Shown piece after piece: positions 1 through 13,200 of a stretch of 64,000 nucleotides of DNA. The notes under the pieces are model-generated. The model saw nothing but the letters and a program-made list of their open reading frames with translations, had not been told where the DNA came from and made no database searches. Positions within the stretch are counted from its first letter, which is position 1. Each line of letters begins with the position of its first letter. Made by a program: the position numbers and the translations under genes. The DNA is from Varanus komodoensis (lineage: Eukaryota > Chordata > Lepidosauria > Squamata > Varanidae): positions 20,101,474 to 20,165,473 of the forward strand of contig NW_025335269.1 of the NCBI RefSeq assembly GCF_004798865.1, read 5' to 3'.

Positions 1-1945
1 CAGGGCCTGTCATGCCTCATAACCTACCAGCTTATATATGTCATTGCTGCAATGCACACCTTACTACAAAGGCAAAGCTAGATCTGTTTTTTGTCGTGCT
101 TTAATAAAAGTTCAGAGACAGATCAAACAAAGCTAAGCCTCCCAGCACATCATGAAATATTGCTTGCAGGAAATTAAAATTTCTTTGTGATCATCTGTAC
201 TTCCTTATGTTGAGATACTGTATACTTTTCCAGGTGATAAGGAAAAGAAAAGGTCTGGAAACTAATTACTTTAGTGTACTATTTGGAGGAAGGATAAAGA
301 AAGTACAATGAAACCTGTCTGAAGCTACTGTTCAAGAGACAGACAGGCACTGGTTGCTTTTAAAAGATTAGTCAAAGAGCCAAGCTGTATAGCCTTTTGT
401 CAGAAGGTGGTGAGGGAAAGGATACAAAAGACCTGAGGGAAAAAAACATTTTTATTCTTGTACAGCTTTTCTCTGGAACTTAACTAAGCTAAGTACTGCA
501 GGTTGGGCTATATTCAAAGTCTTTTATTTGGAAGATAAAATATGTATTTTAAAATTGTGAATCTATAACTGAATGAAAAGTTTCCTTAAACGTCACAGCA
601 TGGCTAGACATTTTGCAGGAACTTGAAAATAACTGTAAGTTTGCTGGTTGGCTTGCTGGGGTTGCCAGGCTGTATAATTCTGTACAAAAATGCAACCACA
701 GTGGACTGGAGTTTCCGGGAGGGGTCTTCAATTTAATTTAATTAATTTAAAAAACACTAAGGTATAAGGAACACTATGACCCTTTCTAGTCATTCAAAAG
801 CATATTCTATGAACACAGGGTTGGTTAGAAGACAAATTCTGCCTATCAACTTAGAACAGGTTGGACATGTACCAAAATGTTGCAAGCTGGAGTGCTTCTG
901 CTTCAAATTTCCAGCCATGTAGTCTAGACTCTCTACCAGTTTTACATTCTATACCCAAGCACCCAGACAGTATTTTGTGGTTACTGAGTGTAGGAAGTCC
1001 TCATCAGACTGGTTTAGGGAACTTTTTCTAACTTTTTTTTACTTTTGAAAACCTTGGGGTTCTCCCAAGTCAGCTAATACTTTCCTTGTGTGGGCATGGG
1101 GCATTGCCATTCTGGCTGCATAAGTGTCAGAATCCTCAACCTGAGTCAGAGAAATAAGGGGATTATATTTGTAGTGAGCCTCTGCACATGTGATTAAAGC
1201 AAAGACTGCACCCACCCTGTGCAAACCCTGAAAACACTTTTGGATGACTGGAAATTGCTACTGTTGAAATGTTTGTATTCTCTTTTTAGATGTCACTGTA
1301 TTGCTGCTAAGAACTTTCTGGTAGCTGGTAGTGATGAAAGGCATAAAGTAACTGAGAGTGAAGTGAGCTAGTTATTTTTGCCATTTCCTTTGGTAAAGGA
1401 GGAAAAAAGATTCTTCAGATCTTTGGGGTGGCAAGAGATTATGTTCTCTTTTTATAAACACAAAGAGCATCCATAGGAAATAGCTGGAGCCAACTGTCAA
1501 TACACTATTTTGAAATAAGATTGTGGTAGAGACATTTTCAGATATGTTTTTAAATAAAGGACACCCCATAAATAAACTGTGCATTCTAGTTCTCCAAACA
1601 GTGTGCTTCACTATGCCAGTGCTACCCAACAGTTCCCTTGGAATGAGATCACCTTGGAGGCATATACTATTTTTTTTCAGATATGGTGTCTTACATGCAT
1701 ATATTGGTTGAGCATAACAGCATTAACATTCCAGCCAATGCAGCTGCCCCATTTAGTTTCTAGGGGAGCTCTTGAACCCTAACGATACTTCCAGAGCTCC
1801 TACTAAGCTCTCTGATTCTCAGCCGAATCTTGTTTTGGTTTGCTTTTCTCTCTCTCCCAGCTGAACTTCCAAAAGCTACAATTGTGATAGGAACATTCCT
1901 TCAGGTACTGTTGGCTATGAAGAACCACTGACCTAACACAATATG
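1..1945. other. No gene or repeat recognised
   Basis: AT-rich unique-looking sequence. Short open frames on both strands have no codon pattern or motif I can defend. Confidence 0.6.
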
Positions 1946-1953
1946 GATATATG

Positions 1954-2359
1954 CAGTGCTTTTTTGTAAGAAAAAAGGTGCCAGGACTCATGAAATTATT
2001 TACCTTTCACACGTAGTCAATCACTGTATATACACCCACACACGTCAGTTGGGTAACAAAACATAACGGTTGCCACCTGCAGTAAGCACTCGGCAAGCAA
2101 CCACACGACCAGCCACAAGCCAAGCAGCGCCATCACAACCAGCGCGGACGAAGTACGCATGCATCAGATTCGACACACAAGCAGCCCACATGCACTGTTT
2201 TAATGATTTTGCCACCGACCTGCTACCCTCGACAGGGCGATTCAAATCCACATGGATCAAACATCAAATTTTCAAAAGTTACTTTTAAAACTTGGAAAAA
2301 CTGTTGAAAGAAGGTGCTGGAACTCTGTTCCAGTGAGTTCTATGACAAAAAAAGCACTG
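1954..2359 (+). mobile_element. hAT-type MITE family A, copy 1 (406 bp)
   Basis: Ends CAGTGCTTTTTTGT and ACAAAAAAAGCACTG are inverted repeats; flanks GATATATG (1946-1953) and GATATAGG (2360-2367) are an 8-base target duplication with one mismatch. Subterminal GGTGCCAGGACTCA is also inverted at the far end (GGTGCTGGAACTC). The open frames on both strands inside it are not conserved between copies. Confidence 0.88.
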
Positions 2360-3157
2360 GATATAGGCATACATTCAGGCCACCAGATTCGACTTGTTCA
2401 ACCAGTTTTGGCCTCCCAAAGGTCCTACAGTTCCCAGAATTCCCCAGCCAGTATCTAGCATTCCTTGAACTGCCTTGCAGTCCAAACTAAATTCAGAGTC
2501 ATACATCTGGCAACAAATATTGATGTATAGTTGCGTTGATCTAATTTGTTCTATATCCCATCCAGAAAATTCCAACTTAATTAAATACTGCTGAGGTTTA
2601 TTTGGCCAGGTCAAACATGTTGCCACCTTTTTGCAATAGAACATGATATAACAAATTCATTTTGAAAGACAAAGCTGCACACCTCTTGCAAATATATGTT
2701 CTTCGGCTGTTATTTCATATTTCTCTGCATTTAAAAAACAGAAAGTTGTAAACAGGATTATTTCCCTTGCAGCTGCCTTCCAGCAAAGGCAAAGTCAGAC
2801 AATAAGACATTTTTACCCTCCGGTGAACAAAAGCACCAGTCGCAGGGAGGTCAGGTATATGAAGGCAAGATGCAAACAAAACAAAACAGCTGAAGCAAGT
2901 GAAGAATAAGCCTGATCTAATCAGCATTCTGAATTGAAGGCACACAGTTTGGCTTTTCAAGCATTGCTGAAGAATAATTCAGAGAACATTATTCATAAAT
3001 ATGCCCAACATCAGTAAGAAATAAATAGTGAACATTTCTATCATTCTCTGGCTAATAGAACAAGCCAATCTGACTAATGCACTCACTATTCCACCTGAAT
3101 ATGGACTGTTTAATAAATGCTGAAGCCAAGATTGATTCATGATGACTTTACTGCATG

Positions 3158-3590
3158 TTAATTTTTTTTTAGATTTTTTTTAAAGTTTTAAACTGCTACT
3201 TAAAACATCAGTTCTCACATACATCAGATTTACTGGGTCAACCCCCTACTACATATTTTTTAACATTCTATAATCATATTCAAATCAGTTTATAATAACT
3301 TGAAAACATCTCTAAATTTATGCCAGGTCCCATTTCTCCAGCCAATTATAGAAAAAATCCCAAGTTTGATAGAAGTCAGTGTCTTCTTTCTCCTTCAATG
3401 ATAAAGTCAATCTATCCATTTCTGCACAGTCCAGAATCTTTCTTAAAATCAGTTCATCGGTGGGTAGTTCTTCACTTTTCCAGTATTGAGCAAATGCAAT
3501 CCTCGCCGCTGTGATTAAGTGTAACATCAAATACATTTCCTGTCTGTTAATATCTGCCGGTATGATGCCTAACAAGAAAACTTTGCATGT
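3158..3590 (-). mobile_element. L1 LINE 3' end (ORF2 C-terminus and 3' UTR)
   Basis: Minus strand reads ARIAFAQYWKSEELPTDELI, then EMDRLTLSLKEKED and WLEKWD, the L1 ORF2 C-terminal pattern, stopping near 3,320. About 160 bases of AT-rich 3' UTR follow. 5' truncated as usual. The same subfamily recurs at 27,195. Confidence 0.8.
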
Positions 3591-5097
3591 GAAATTTTTT
3601 GTGGGTTTTTTTGGCGGGGGGCTTAACCAAATTGGTTTTCTTTCTCTACTTTGGTGTAATCTACGTTGGCAAACAGCTCAATAGCTCAATTTAGAATGGA
3701 CTTCATATTTTAAAGAATGCTTTAACTGCTTAGCTCAGAAGTTACTTGCTGTTTTTACCATCATGTTTTTGGGTTTTGATTGTCTTTGAAAATATTGGTC
3801 AAGAGCCTGCTTGTTTTCCAAGTGTTCCGTTCCAGCTTGTAATATGAGTGTGTGCCTGCTGATGGCACTGCAAATGTACACTTTATTAAAATGTCCCCTG
3901 CGAACTGTACTTTGGTTTTATTTGTCCTCTATCCAGCCATAGCACCACCCAACTACTTACCTTTCAAATCAAATCTATACATAAACAAGAGAAGTTTTAA
4001 ATCAGGACGAGGGACAACAACCACATGAAATGTTTGTATTGAAGAGTTAAGAGAACTGACTTAGAGAGAACATACACCCACCAAACAAAAGACTGCTTCT
4101 TTGAGTAGTCATCATATATGCTATTGCGAATAAGGGATTAACATTTGAAAAACCCCTTCTGCATATGTGCTTACCAAGCACTTGACTTATAGTCTGCTAA
4201 ACACTTGCTGCACATGCACAGAATCCATGTTAGCATTCCAATCTGGAGAAAAAAAATCTCAGGGACATGCTGTCTGCTGTACAGATGGATGAATTCATCT
4301 ACTAAACCAGTTTGTTACTGGAATCATGGTGCCACTCACAGTCCGGTATATAAAGTGGAGTCTTTTGGTCAATGTCTAAGATTGTAGTTGTGTTATGCAA
4401 AAAGCTGCAAAAATATTCTCCTCAAGTTAAATAACCAAGCCTACCATCAAAGTGAGGCGATTTCTTTGTTTATTGCAATAGACAGGGAGAGCCCGCTCTA
4501 TCAGAATCTCTCCAAAATACGAACACACAAAACAGCTCCTTTTACCCCTCAACCAGACCACCACAGTCCTCCCCTTTTCTCTCATTACTAGGAGGTTACA
4601 GTCTTTCCATCCGCCATCTCATTCCACTACATACATCTACATACATCACATGTGCATTATATTTACCCCATTTTCTATTCAAGTTAATATTCATCAACCT
4701 ATTATGCCCGAGTGCTTATAACTACAAATTCACTAGTTCATTCCTCTTTAACTTCACCTTGCCCTACGACCTCCTGTCTCATAAAACTACAGGGAGTATG
4801 AGATAGGAAGTAGAAAACTTTCTCTCAAGCCAATTATCTTTTTCTCCCCTCCAGATTCCTTCAGACAGGCTTCATGGCTTTGTTGTTTGCCTCACTGTTT
4901 CTCAATCACTGAGTTACTTCCTTTAGTTGTGGCAAAGAAGCCACCAGAAACTGACTCTGCCTGTGTTTTAGACAGAACATCTGGTCTCAATAGGTTTTCC
5001 ATGTGACCTTCAATAAACGAAAGCCTATAGCAGAATATTAACAATATTAACATCAACATAAAGAATTTCCTTTCCTTCTATTTTGTTTTGCATTCCT
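3591..5097. other. No gene or repeat recognised
   Basis: AT-rich; only short random frames. The stretch 2,368-3,157 before the L1 end is likewise empty. Confidence 0.55.
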
Positions 5098-5124
5098 ATC
5101 TATCTGTCTGTCTGTCTATCTATC

Positions 5125-5480
5125 TATAGTATTTGTATACTACTCCATATCTAGAGAGATTCTGAAGTGGTGAACAATAAAAATCAGACAGATAAAAGAT
5201 TAAAATTATACATTAAAAGCAAATACCATTAAAACTGCATTTTCTGGAAGGAAGGCTTCTCAGAACAAAGACTTCAGCAAGTGCTGAAAGCAACAATGCT
5301 GGTGCCTGTCTGACCTCCAAAAGTAGGGAGTTCCACCTAAATGGAGCTGCCACACTAAGGGCTCTTCTCCTGGTGGACCCTTACAGGGTCATAGGTCCAT
5401 GTGAAACCCTCAGGAGAATGACAACCTCAGTGACTAGGCAGGCTGGCAAAAAAGAAAGTGTCCTCTCAGATATCTTAGGA
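5125..5480 (-). mobile_element. Probable old L2/CR1-clade LINE 3' fragment
   Basis: GGGAGTTCCACCTAAATGG and the following GCTCTTCTCCTGGTGGACC parallel the LWNALP-coding part of the copy at 29,721 (GAGCGCATTCCATAGGTTGG and AAAGCCCTCCTCC). A TCTA/TCTG microsatellite lies at its 3' end (5,098-5,130). Confidence 0.45.
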
Positions 5481-6202
5481 TCATGCATTAAAGTATTTAT
5501 ATAAACTTTAACCAGAGATAATACCAAAATTATATCAGAGGAGAACTTTTGGGGATAGTTTCATAAATTCTGCAAATCCTTTTCATTCTTTTTTACTTAT
5601 TGCACATCTATACTGTCCAACAGCCACAGTTCTCTGGGAAGTTCCCCAAAATGTATGGGAATAACAAAGAGGCCTTCACTGTAATCTTCTGGGGGATTTT
5701 AACTTACTTATTAGATTTTATTTATTTATTGGATTTTTAGCCTGCTTATTCTTCCAAAGGTATGAACAGCAGGTTTCCTAAAATGAGCTCCTCCATGTCC
5801 CCAAATATCCTTCCTGAATCAGGACAACAAGGTTCACATCTGCAAACGGCCTGCTGGGTCAAAGGAGGACTTGTGCAACTTAGCAAGGGCTGAGAAATGC
5901 AAAGAGAGTCCTATAGAGCTACAGCAGCTGCAGGAACAGGACATCTCCCTCTAGCTCACTAATCTTCAGATCCTGACACTTGTCAGGCAACAGCAGAGCT
6001 ATCAAAAAAGCAGAAAGGAAGTGAAAATTCAGTTGAAGAACTGTGGGTTGATCAGCAGTAGCTGGAAGGGAGAGATGTTGATCCCATAATCCAGTCAGCT
6101 CATATTTTCGTCTCTGCCCAGGAATGTAGTTTTCAGCTTTTTCTCTCCATCTTACCTGTAGACACACACACACCCCTATAATAGTGAAGGCAATTTCCCT
6201 TT

Positions 6203-6251
6203 CCCCTTTCTCCTCTCCTCTCCTCTCCTCATCTCTTCTCTTCTCTTCTCT
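6203..6251 (+). repeat. (TCTCC)n/(TCTTC)n microsatellite
   Basis: Pentamer runs of TCTCC then TCTTC. Confidence 0.9.
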
Positions 6252-6325
6252 GACTGAAGTTTTCTTCTTATAGCAATTGACTAAAAACTCTTGACAACAC
6301 ACTATATTCTGAAATTTGGAGAAAT

Positions 6326-6553
6326 CCCAGTGTTGTCTAGTGGTTAGACTGGGGACACAGGAGATCTGCATTCTTGTCCCCACCATGATATGAAGCTCAC
6401 TGGGTGACTTTGGGCAAATCACAGACTCCCCAACCTACTTCACTGGGTTGTTGTTGTGAGAATAAAAACGGATCAATGTATGTTGCCTTGGGTTTCCCAC
6501 AAGAGAAAACAAGGCAGGATGTAAATGCAACATAATCATAATAATCAACATAT
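6326..6553 (+). mobile_element. tRNA-derived CORE-type SINE
   Basis: GTCTAGTGGTTAGACTGGGG, TGGGTGACTTTGGGCAAATC and CACTGGGTTGTTGTTGTGAG match the copy at 24,171. Tail is poorly kept. Confidence 0.75.
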
Positions 6554-7500
6554 TACACTTTTTCTGAGAAGGAGATGGGAATGATGGAAAGAAGGTCACA
6601 CCTTTCCTCTCTATCTCTGTTTGGACACAGGAAGTACATCTGTGCACATTCAACCTGGCTGAAAACCACCCCTGTGAAGGCTCTTCCTCCCTCAAATGCC
6701 ACCACTACCAGCCATCCCACTGAGCTGTATTGAGGAAACTAGAACTGGGAAAGAAGACCATTCTGCCAGCCTCAAAAGGGGCCAATCCTACTAGTCCTAT
6801 CAGTTGCACTCCGTATAGATAGAGCCTCCAAATAAGCATGGAGGTAAATTTGTTCCTCCATTTAAAATGCAAATAGCAGTTAGATGGGCCTCTAAGCCTG
6901 CCTGACTAATCCTTTCCTAGGTGGTGAGAGTACAATTGGGAGTCCTACTGGATAGAATATGGTATATCATGGCTATTCCCCTCCTGCCCACCAGCATACA
7001 TCCTTTTCTACCTTTGTAAATATCTTGGATCTCATTTTCCATGCTTGCAGCCCTGACTGTGACTACAGCCACAGCTTCCTATGGAATCCCAGACACTGCC
7101 TTGGGGCACCAGATTGTTCTGCTGAAGCACTGTTTTCTCCTCTTCACACCACATTTTTCTTTGCTTCTTCTGCTTCTGCTTCTATTTCTATGCTGCCCAC
7201 AGCTGCTCTCCAAGCTCAGTAAAGGGAGCTCAGGAAGAGGACAGAGGATTGTTTCAGGGACAGGGAGGGGAGGAGCCTCAGGAGGCCAGGATATTAAGGA
7301 TTCTGAAACCTCCCCTTTGAAAATGCTGCAGATAAATGGTACAAAAAACCCATCTAGCAAAAATGCTGATCAGGAAAACAGGGAAACAAAGATTGCATCT
7401 GCCACTCCTCCCAGTTTGCTCCATAGGTCTCCTTGTTCAGGGGTGTTCAGGCATCCCAGTAGGACTGCACCCCAGACAGGCAATACATACATACATACAT

Positions 7501-7910
7501 TGTTGTTGTTGTTGTTGTTGTTAGTCGCAAAGTCGTGTCCGACCCATCGCGACCCCATGGACAACATTCCTCCAGGCTTTCCTGTCCTCCACCATCCCCT
7601 GGAGTCCACTTAAGCTCACACCAACTGCTTCAGTGACTCCATCTAGCCACCTCATCCTCTGCCGTCCCCTTCTTCTTTTGCCGTCAATTGTTCCCAGCAT
7701 TAGGCTCTTCTCTAGGGAGTCCTTCCTTCTCATTAGGTAGCCAAAGTATTTGAGTTTCATCTTCAGTATCTGGCCTTCTAAAGAGCAGTCAGGGTTGATC
7801 TCCTCTAGGACTGACTGGTTTGATCGCCTTGTGGTCCAAGGGACTCTCAGGAGTCTCCTCCAGCACCACAATTCAAAGGCCTCAATCCTTTGGCGCTCAG
7901 CCTTCCTTAT
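7501..7910 (-). mobile_element. 5'-truncated BovB LINE 3' end inserted in a CATA microsatellite
   Basis: On the minus strand it reads EGQILKMKLKYFGYLMRRKDS and RKAWRNVVHGVAMGRTRL, the BovB C-terminus, and ends in a (TTG/CAA)n tail at 7501-7521. CATA repeats lie on both sides (about 7486-7500 and 7911-7930). The last frame is open over most of its length, so this copy is less decayed than many. Confidence 0.92.
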
Positions 7911-8595
7911 GCATACATACATACATACATGGGGAGATGTGCAAGTCATGTCTCTGAAGAGCATTACTAGACTATATGTACTGTCCATAGGAATGGTACC
8001 TGTGTGAGTCGTCATATCCATGTGCTAAATATTCTACATGTTTGTGGGATCCAATGTTATAATTTCATAGATTATGCTTTTTCCAGATAATGCACCTGTT
8101 GAGTGATGTTCTGGAGAGAACAATCGTGCCCTCCCTTTGAAGTTTACGCAGGAATAACCACAGAGGGAGAATAACTATTTTGGATTTAGGGGTTGGTCTG
8201 ATGCTTTTTTAATAAGTTTTTTTTTTAAATCATAGGTTGCTTTGTTTTATTTTTATTACTTATTTTATATAGTATTGCTTTTAAATCTGTTACAAGCCAC
8301 CTTAATAAGAACCACCAACTGGTCAATATATTGTAAATATTAAAATGGATTTTTCCTAAGAAGAACCTGGGAAGCTTTTGTTCTATAGCTAATCTAGAAA
8401 GGTAAATCTTTTAGTCTAAGAAGAATTAACATTTGATACTTGCTCTTAATTAAGTTACAGTTTTATGAACACTTCCCTGGCTACAGTATGGAACTGTGAT
8501 TTTATCTGAAAGTTCTATTAAAAATAATAGAATTTATTAAAAATATGTCCTTACTGAAAGTTTTGCATTCATTAGAAATGTTCCAAAATCTGTTA

Positions 8596-8775
8596 AGAAC
8601 ATAAGAAGAGCCTTGTTGCATCAGGCCAACCAAGGCATCACTAGTCTAGTATGCCTCTCTCCTAGTGGCCAATCAGATACCTCAGGAAGTCTACAAGCAG
8701 GGCAAGAGTACAGGACCAACTTTCCATTTGGCTTCCCTATCGGCTGCTATTCAGAAGCAAACTGGAGAAAATTCT
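8596..8775 (+). repeat. Dispersed repeat of the AAGAACATAAGAA type
   Basis: AAGAACATAAGAAGAGCC, CATCAGGCCAACCAAGGC, GTGGCCAATCAGATACCTC form a sequence I recall as dispersed in squamate genomes. Class unknown. Confidence 0.45.
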
Positions 8776-9382
8776 GAAGCAGCTTGACCGGGTGTGTACA
8801 CTGGATTTGGCCAAATCCCAAACTAAATCAGACCAATTCAGACAGATTCAGGACATGACCAGACCAAAGTGGGGCTCCTACGAAGCAGATCAAATCAAAA
8901 ATTGAACATTCCTGAAGATTTGGGACTCAGGGGGACCCTGAAACATTTCTTCCCAAGTTTGCCATATAAGGAGAACACCAGAGAAGAGAATGCAAGGATG
9001 GAAAGGAAGGGTGCTGGTTTTATGCCTGGCAGTTGCTCTGGTTTCTAATTGCAGTGAACCAGAGCTCTCCAATCCCGGTTATTTGGCAAAGGGAAGCTGA
9101 AGTAAGAGCTCAAAGGACTGACCCAGTGGTTAGTGCTCTTTCCTAGTTCTCTCTCCCAGAAACTGGAACAGTAAAAGAGAGTTGGTGAAGACTGGGACCT
9201 GGGAGTGTGTGGCATTGGGTGCTTCGTTGGAAAATGCTGGATGTCCCAGTCCTTCTACCTCTGCCTATCTATTCTTCACCTCTGTCAGCCATCCCATCCT
9301 ATTGCACTTTCTGTGTCTTCAGTGTCAATTAAGCAGAAAAAAAGCTTAAAGTATTGTCTATGTCATTTTCATATAAATTGCT

Positions 9383-9432
9383 GAAGAGAAGAGAAGAGAA
9401 GAGAAGAGAAGAGAAGAGAAGAGAAGAGAAGA
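9383..9432 (+). repeat. (GAAGA)n microsatellite
   Basis: Ten perfect AGAGA/GAAGA pentamers. Confidence 0.97.
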
Positions 9433-10294
9433 TCCATGGAGGTGGGTAAGGAGAAGTTAACCACAAAAATACTACTCCCATCCTTCTGATTTTCTGTTGT
9501 TGCTGCTGTATTGTGTTCATTTCTTAGCTAAAACTACCTCTTAGCTATATGTCATTTTCTTTATAAATGCAAGCAAAAACTCCAGGGGGATAAACACGTA
9601 CTGCTTTTGGAAACCTCTAACTGTACAGGCTGCTTTTACACAAAGTTCCTTGCACTTCATCTGAAATGCAGGAGGTTTTAATCTCTCAGAAGGGACAATT
9701 ATCCCTGCAAAGTTCATCCAATTTGGCCAGGAAATAAGGTATTTGCAGTTCCTCTTTAAACAAATATCCACATTTAAAGCCATGTAAGACAAAACTGTGC
9801 ACATATTTATCTGAAATTTAGCAGGCATAATCTCCATTTAAAGGATGACTATGTCTTCCAATGACATTCCAGAAATGTCCCTTATAAGGGATTACTACAC
9901 CGTTGAATGTCACACAGGAAAAAGGATAAGAGTTTCTTTTTTCCATTAAAAATAAACTTTAAAACAAATGAGCCTATTCTAAGCTCACAGAGGGATGTTC
10001 CCCCACACCTAAATATATGAGAAGTTAGTGGTAGAGGACACATCATGATGCTATGGGAATGTTGCCAATAAATGATGCACTTTCACAAAAATCGTAGCAT
10101 TCATTGTCTTTCTCTCACATTCTCTGTGAGTGATAATGTGATGTTTCTGCTGATGGTGGGCCACAACCTGGGATGTTCTGGGAGCAGATGAAGGTAGCTT
10201 TGGATTTGCGGAAGCAAATACCCCATTTATGTCCCAAGATCATTCTCCAGAGTGATATCAGAATAACTTATTTTCTGCCTCCTATTATTTATAA

Positions 10295-13200
10295 CTCCTT
10301 CATGGATCACTGCCTTGTCATGGCGAAGGGGCTTGCGTAGCTCAATGAAACCATAAGCTATACCATGCAGGGCCACCCAAGACAGACAGATCATAGCACT
10401 GAGCTCTGACAAAATGTGATCCACTGGAGAAGGAAATGGCAACCCATTCCAGTATCCTTGCCATGAAAACCCCATGGGCAGTACCAAAAGGCAAAAAGAT
10501 ATGACTCTGGAAGATGATCCCCTCAGGTCGGAAGGTGTCCAATATGCTACTGGGGAAGAGCAGAGGGCTAGTACTAGTAGTGCCAGAAAGAATGAAGCGA
10601 CTTGGTCAAAGCCAAAAGGACACTCAGTTGCAGATGTATCTGGTGGTGAAAGGAGAGTCCGATGCTGTAAAGATCTATACTCCATAGGAACCTGGAATGT
10701 AAGATCCATGAATCAAGGCAAGCTGGATGTGGTCAAACAAGAGATGACAAATCTGAACATCGACATCTTAGGAATCAGTGAATTAAAATGGATAGGAATG
10801 GGTGAATTTAATTCAGATGACCATCAGGTATACTACTGTGGGCAAGAATCCCTCAGAAGAAATGGAGTAGCCTTCATAGTCAATAAAAGAGTAGGAAAAG
10901 CAGTACTGAGATACAAGCTCCAAAATGACAGAATGATCTCAGTTCGAATCCAAGGCAAACCATTCAACATCACAGTAGTCCAAGTCTATGCCCCAACCAC
11001 TGGTACTGAAGAGGCTGAAGTTGACAACACCTTCTAGAATTAACACCCAAAAATGATGTCCTTATCATCATGGGGGATTGGAATGCTAAAGTAGGAAGTC
11101 AAAAGATAACTGGAATAACAGGCAAGTTTGGCCTTGGAGTCCAAAATGAAGCAGGGCACAGGCTGGTAGAATTTTGTCAAGAGAATAGGATGGTCATAGC
11201 AAACACTCTTTTCCAACAACCCAAGAGATGGCTCTACACATGGACATCACCAGACAGTCAACACAGAAATCAGATTGACTATGTACTCTGCAGCCAAAGA
11301 TAGAGAAGCTCTATACAGTCAGTAAAAACTAGACCAGGAACTGACTGTGGCTCAAATCATGAGCTTCTCATTGCAAAATTTAGGCTTAAATTGAAGAAAG
11401 TAGGGAAAAGCACTAGGCCACTCAGGTATGACCTAAATCATATCCCTGATGAATCTACAGTAGAGGTGACAAATAGATTTAAGGAATTAGATCTGATAGA
11501 CAGAGTGCCTGAAGAACTATGGACGGAGGTTCGCAACATATTGTACAAGAGGTAGCAACCAAAACCATCCCAAAGAAAAAGAAATGCAAGAAAGCAAAAT
11601 GGCTGTCTGAGGAAGCTTTACAAATAGCTGAGGAAAGAAGGGAAGTGAAAGGCAAGGGAGAAAAGGAAAGATACACCCAATTGAATGCAGAATTCCAGAG
11701 AATAGCTAGAAGAGATAAGAATGCCTTCTTAAATGAACAGTGCAAAGAAATAGAAGAAAACAATAGAATAGGGAGGACCAGAGATCTCTTCAAGAAAATT
11801 GGAGATATGAAGGGAATGTTTCATGCAAAGATGGGCTTGATAAAGGACCAAAATGGCAAGGACATAACAGAGGCAGAAGAGATTAAGAAGAGATGGCATG
11901 ATTACACAGAGGAACTATACAAGAAAAAGCTTAACGTCTCTGATAAGCACTGACCTCGAACAAGACATCCTGGAATGTGAAGTCAAATGGGTCTTAGGAA
12001 GTCTGAGCAACAACAAAGCTAGTGGAGGTAACAGTATTCCAGCTGAGCTATTCAAAATCTTAAAAGATGATGCAGTAAAAGTGCTACACTCAATATGCCA
12101 GCAAATTTGGAAAACTCAGCAGTGGCCACAGGATTGGAAAAAGTCAGTTTACATTCCGATCCCAAAGAAGGGCAATGCCAAAGAATGTTCAAACTACCGC
12201 ACCATTGCACTTATTTCACATGCTAGCAAAGTTATGCTCAAAATTCTACAAGCTAGGCTCCAGCAGTATGTGGCCCGAGAACTACCAGAAGCACAGGCAG
12301 GATTTCGAAGAGGGAGAGGAACTAGAGATCATATTGCCAACATACGCTGGANNNNNNNNNNNNNNNNNNNNNNNNNNNNNNNNNNNNNNNNNNNNNNNNN
12401 NNNNNNNNNNNNNNNNNNNNNNNNNNNNNNNNNNNNNNNNNNNNNNNNNNNCTTGCCACAATTTGTTGTGGCAAGTTCTTAAAGAGATGGGAGTACCAGA
12501 CCATCTTATTTGTCTCTTGAGAAACCTATATGCGGGTCAAGAAGCAACAGTGAGAACTGGACACAGAACCACTGATTGGTTCAAAATTGAGAAAGGAGTT
12601 CGGCAAGGTTGTATACTGTCGCCCTGCCTATTTAACTTATATACAGAGCACATCATGAGAAAGGCAGGCCTAGATGAATCACCAGTTGGAATTAAGATTT
12701 CTGGGAAAAATATGAACAACCTCAGATATGCAGATGATACCACTCTCATGCCAGAAAGTGAAGAGGAACTAAAGAGCCTCTTGATGCGGGTGAAGGAGGA
12801 GAGTGCAAAAGTTGGCTTGAAACTCAACTTTAAGAAAACTAAGATCATGGCATCCAGTCCTATCACTTCCTGGCAAATAGATGGGGAAGAAATGGAGGTA
12901 GTGACAGATTTTATTTTCCTGGGCTCCAAGATCACCGCAGACAGGGACTGCAGCCAAGAAATTAAAAGACGCTTGCTCCTGGGGAGGAAAGCTATGGCAA
13001 ATCTAGAAAGCATACTAAAAAGCAGAGACATCACCCTGCCAACAAAAGTGCGTATAGTCAAGGCTATGGTTTTTTGGAGTTGAGGCCTTTTAATTGTGGT
13101 GCTGGTGGAGACTCCTGTGAGTCCCTTGGACAGCAAGGTGATCAAACCAGTCAGTCCTAGAGGAGATCAACCCTGACTGCTCTTTAAAAGGCCAGATAGT

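Noticed and set aside
2045-2288. Overlapping open frames on both strands (71 and 72 codons)
   Set aside because: They lie inside the hAT-type MITE and are not conserved in its other copies.
5919-6422. 167-codon minus-strand open frame
   Set aside because: It runs through a pentamer microsatellite (EERRGEE-type protein) and a SINE; not a gene.
7041-7613. 190-codon plus-strand open frame rich in Leu and Ser
   Set aside because: Low-complexity reading of pyrimidine-rich DNA that runs into the antisense of a BovB end.
9541-9837. 98-codon minus-strand open frame
   Set aside because: Protein-like at a glance, but no motif I can name and no flanking exon signals fitted together.
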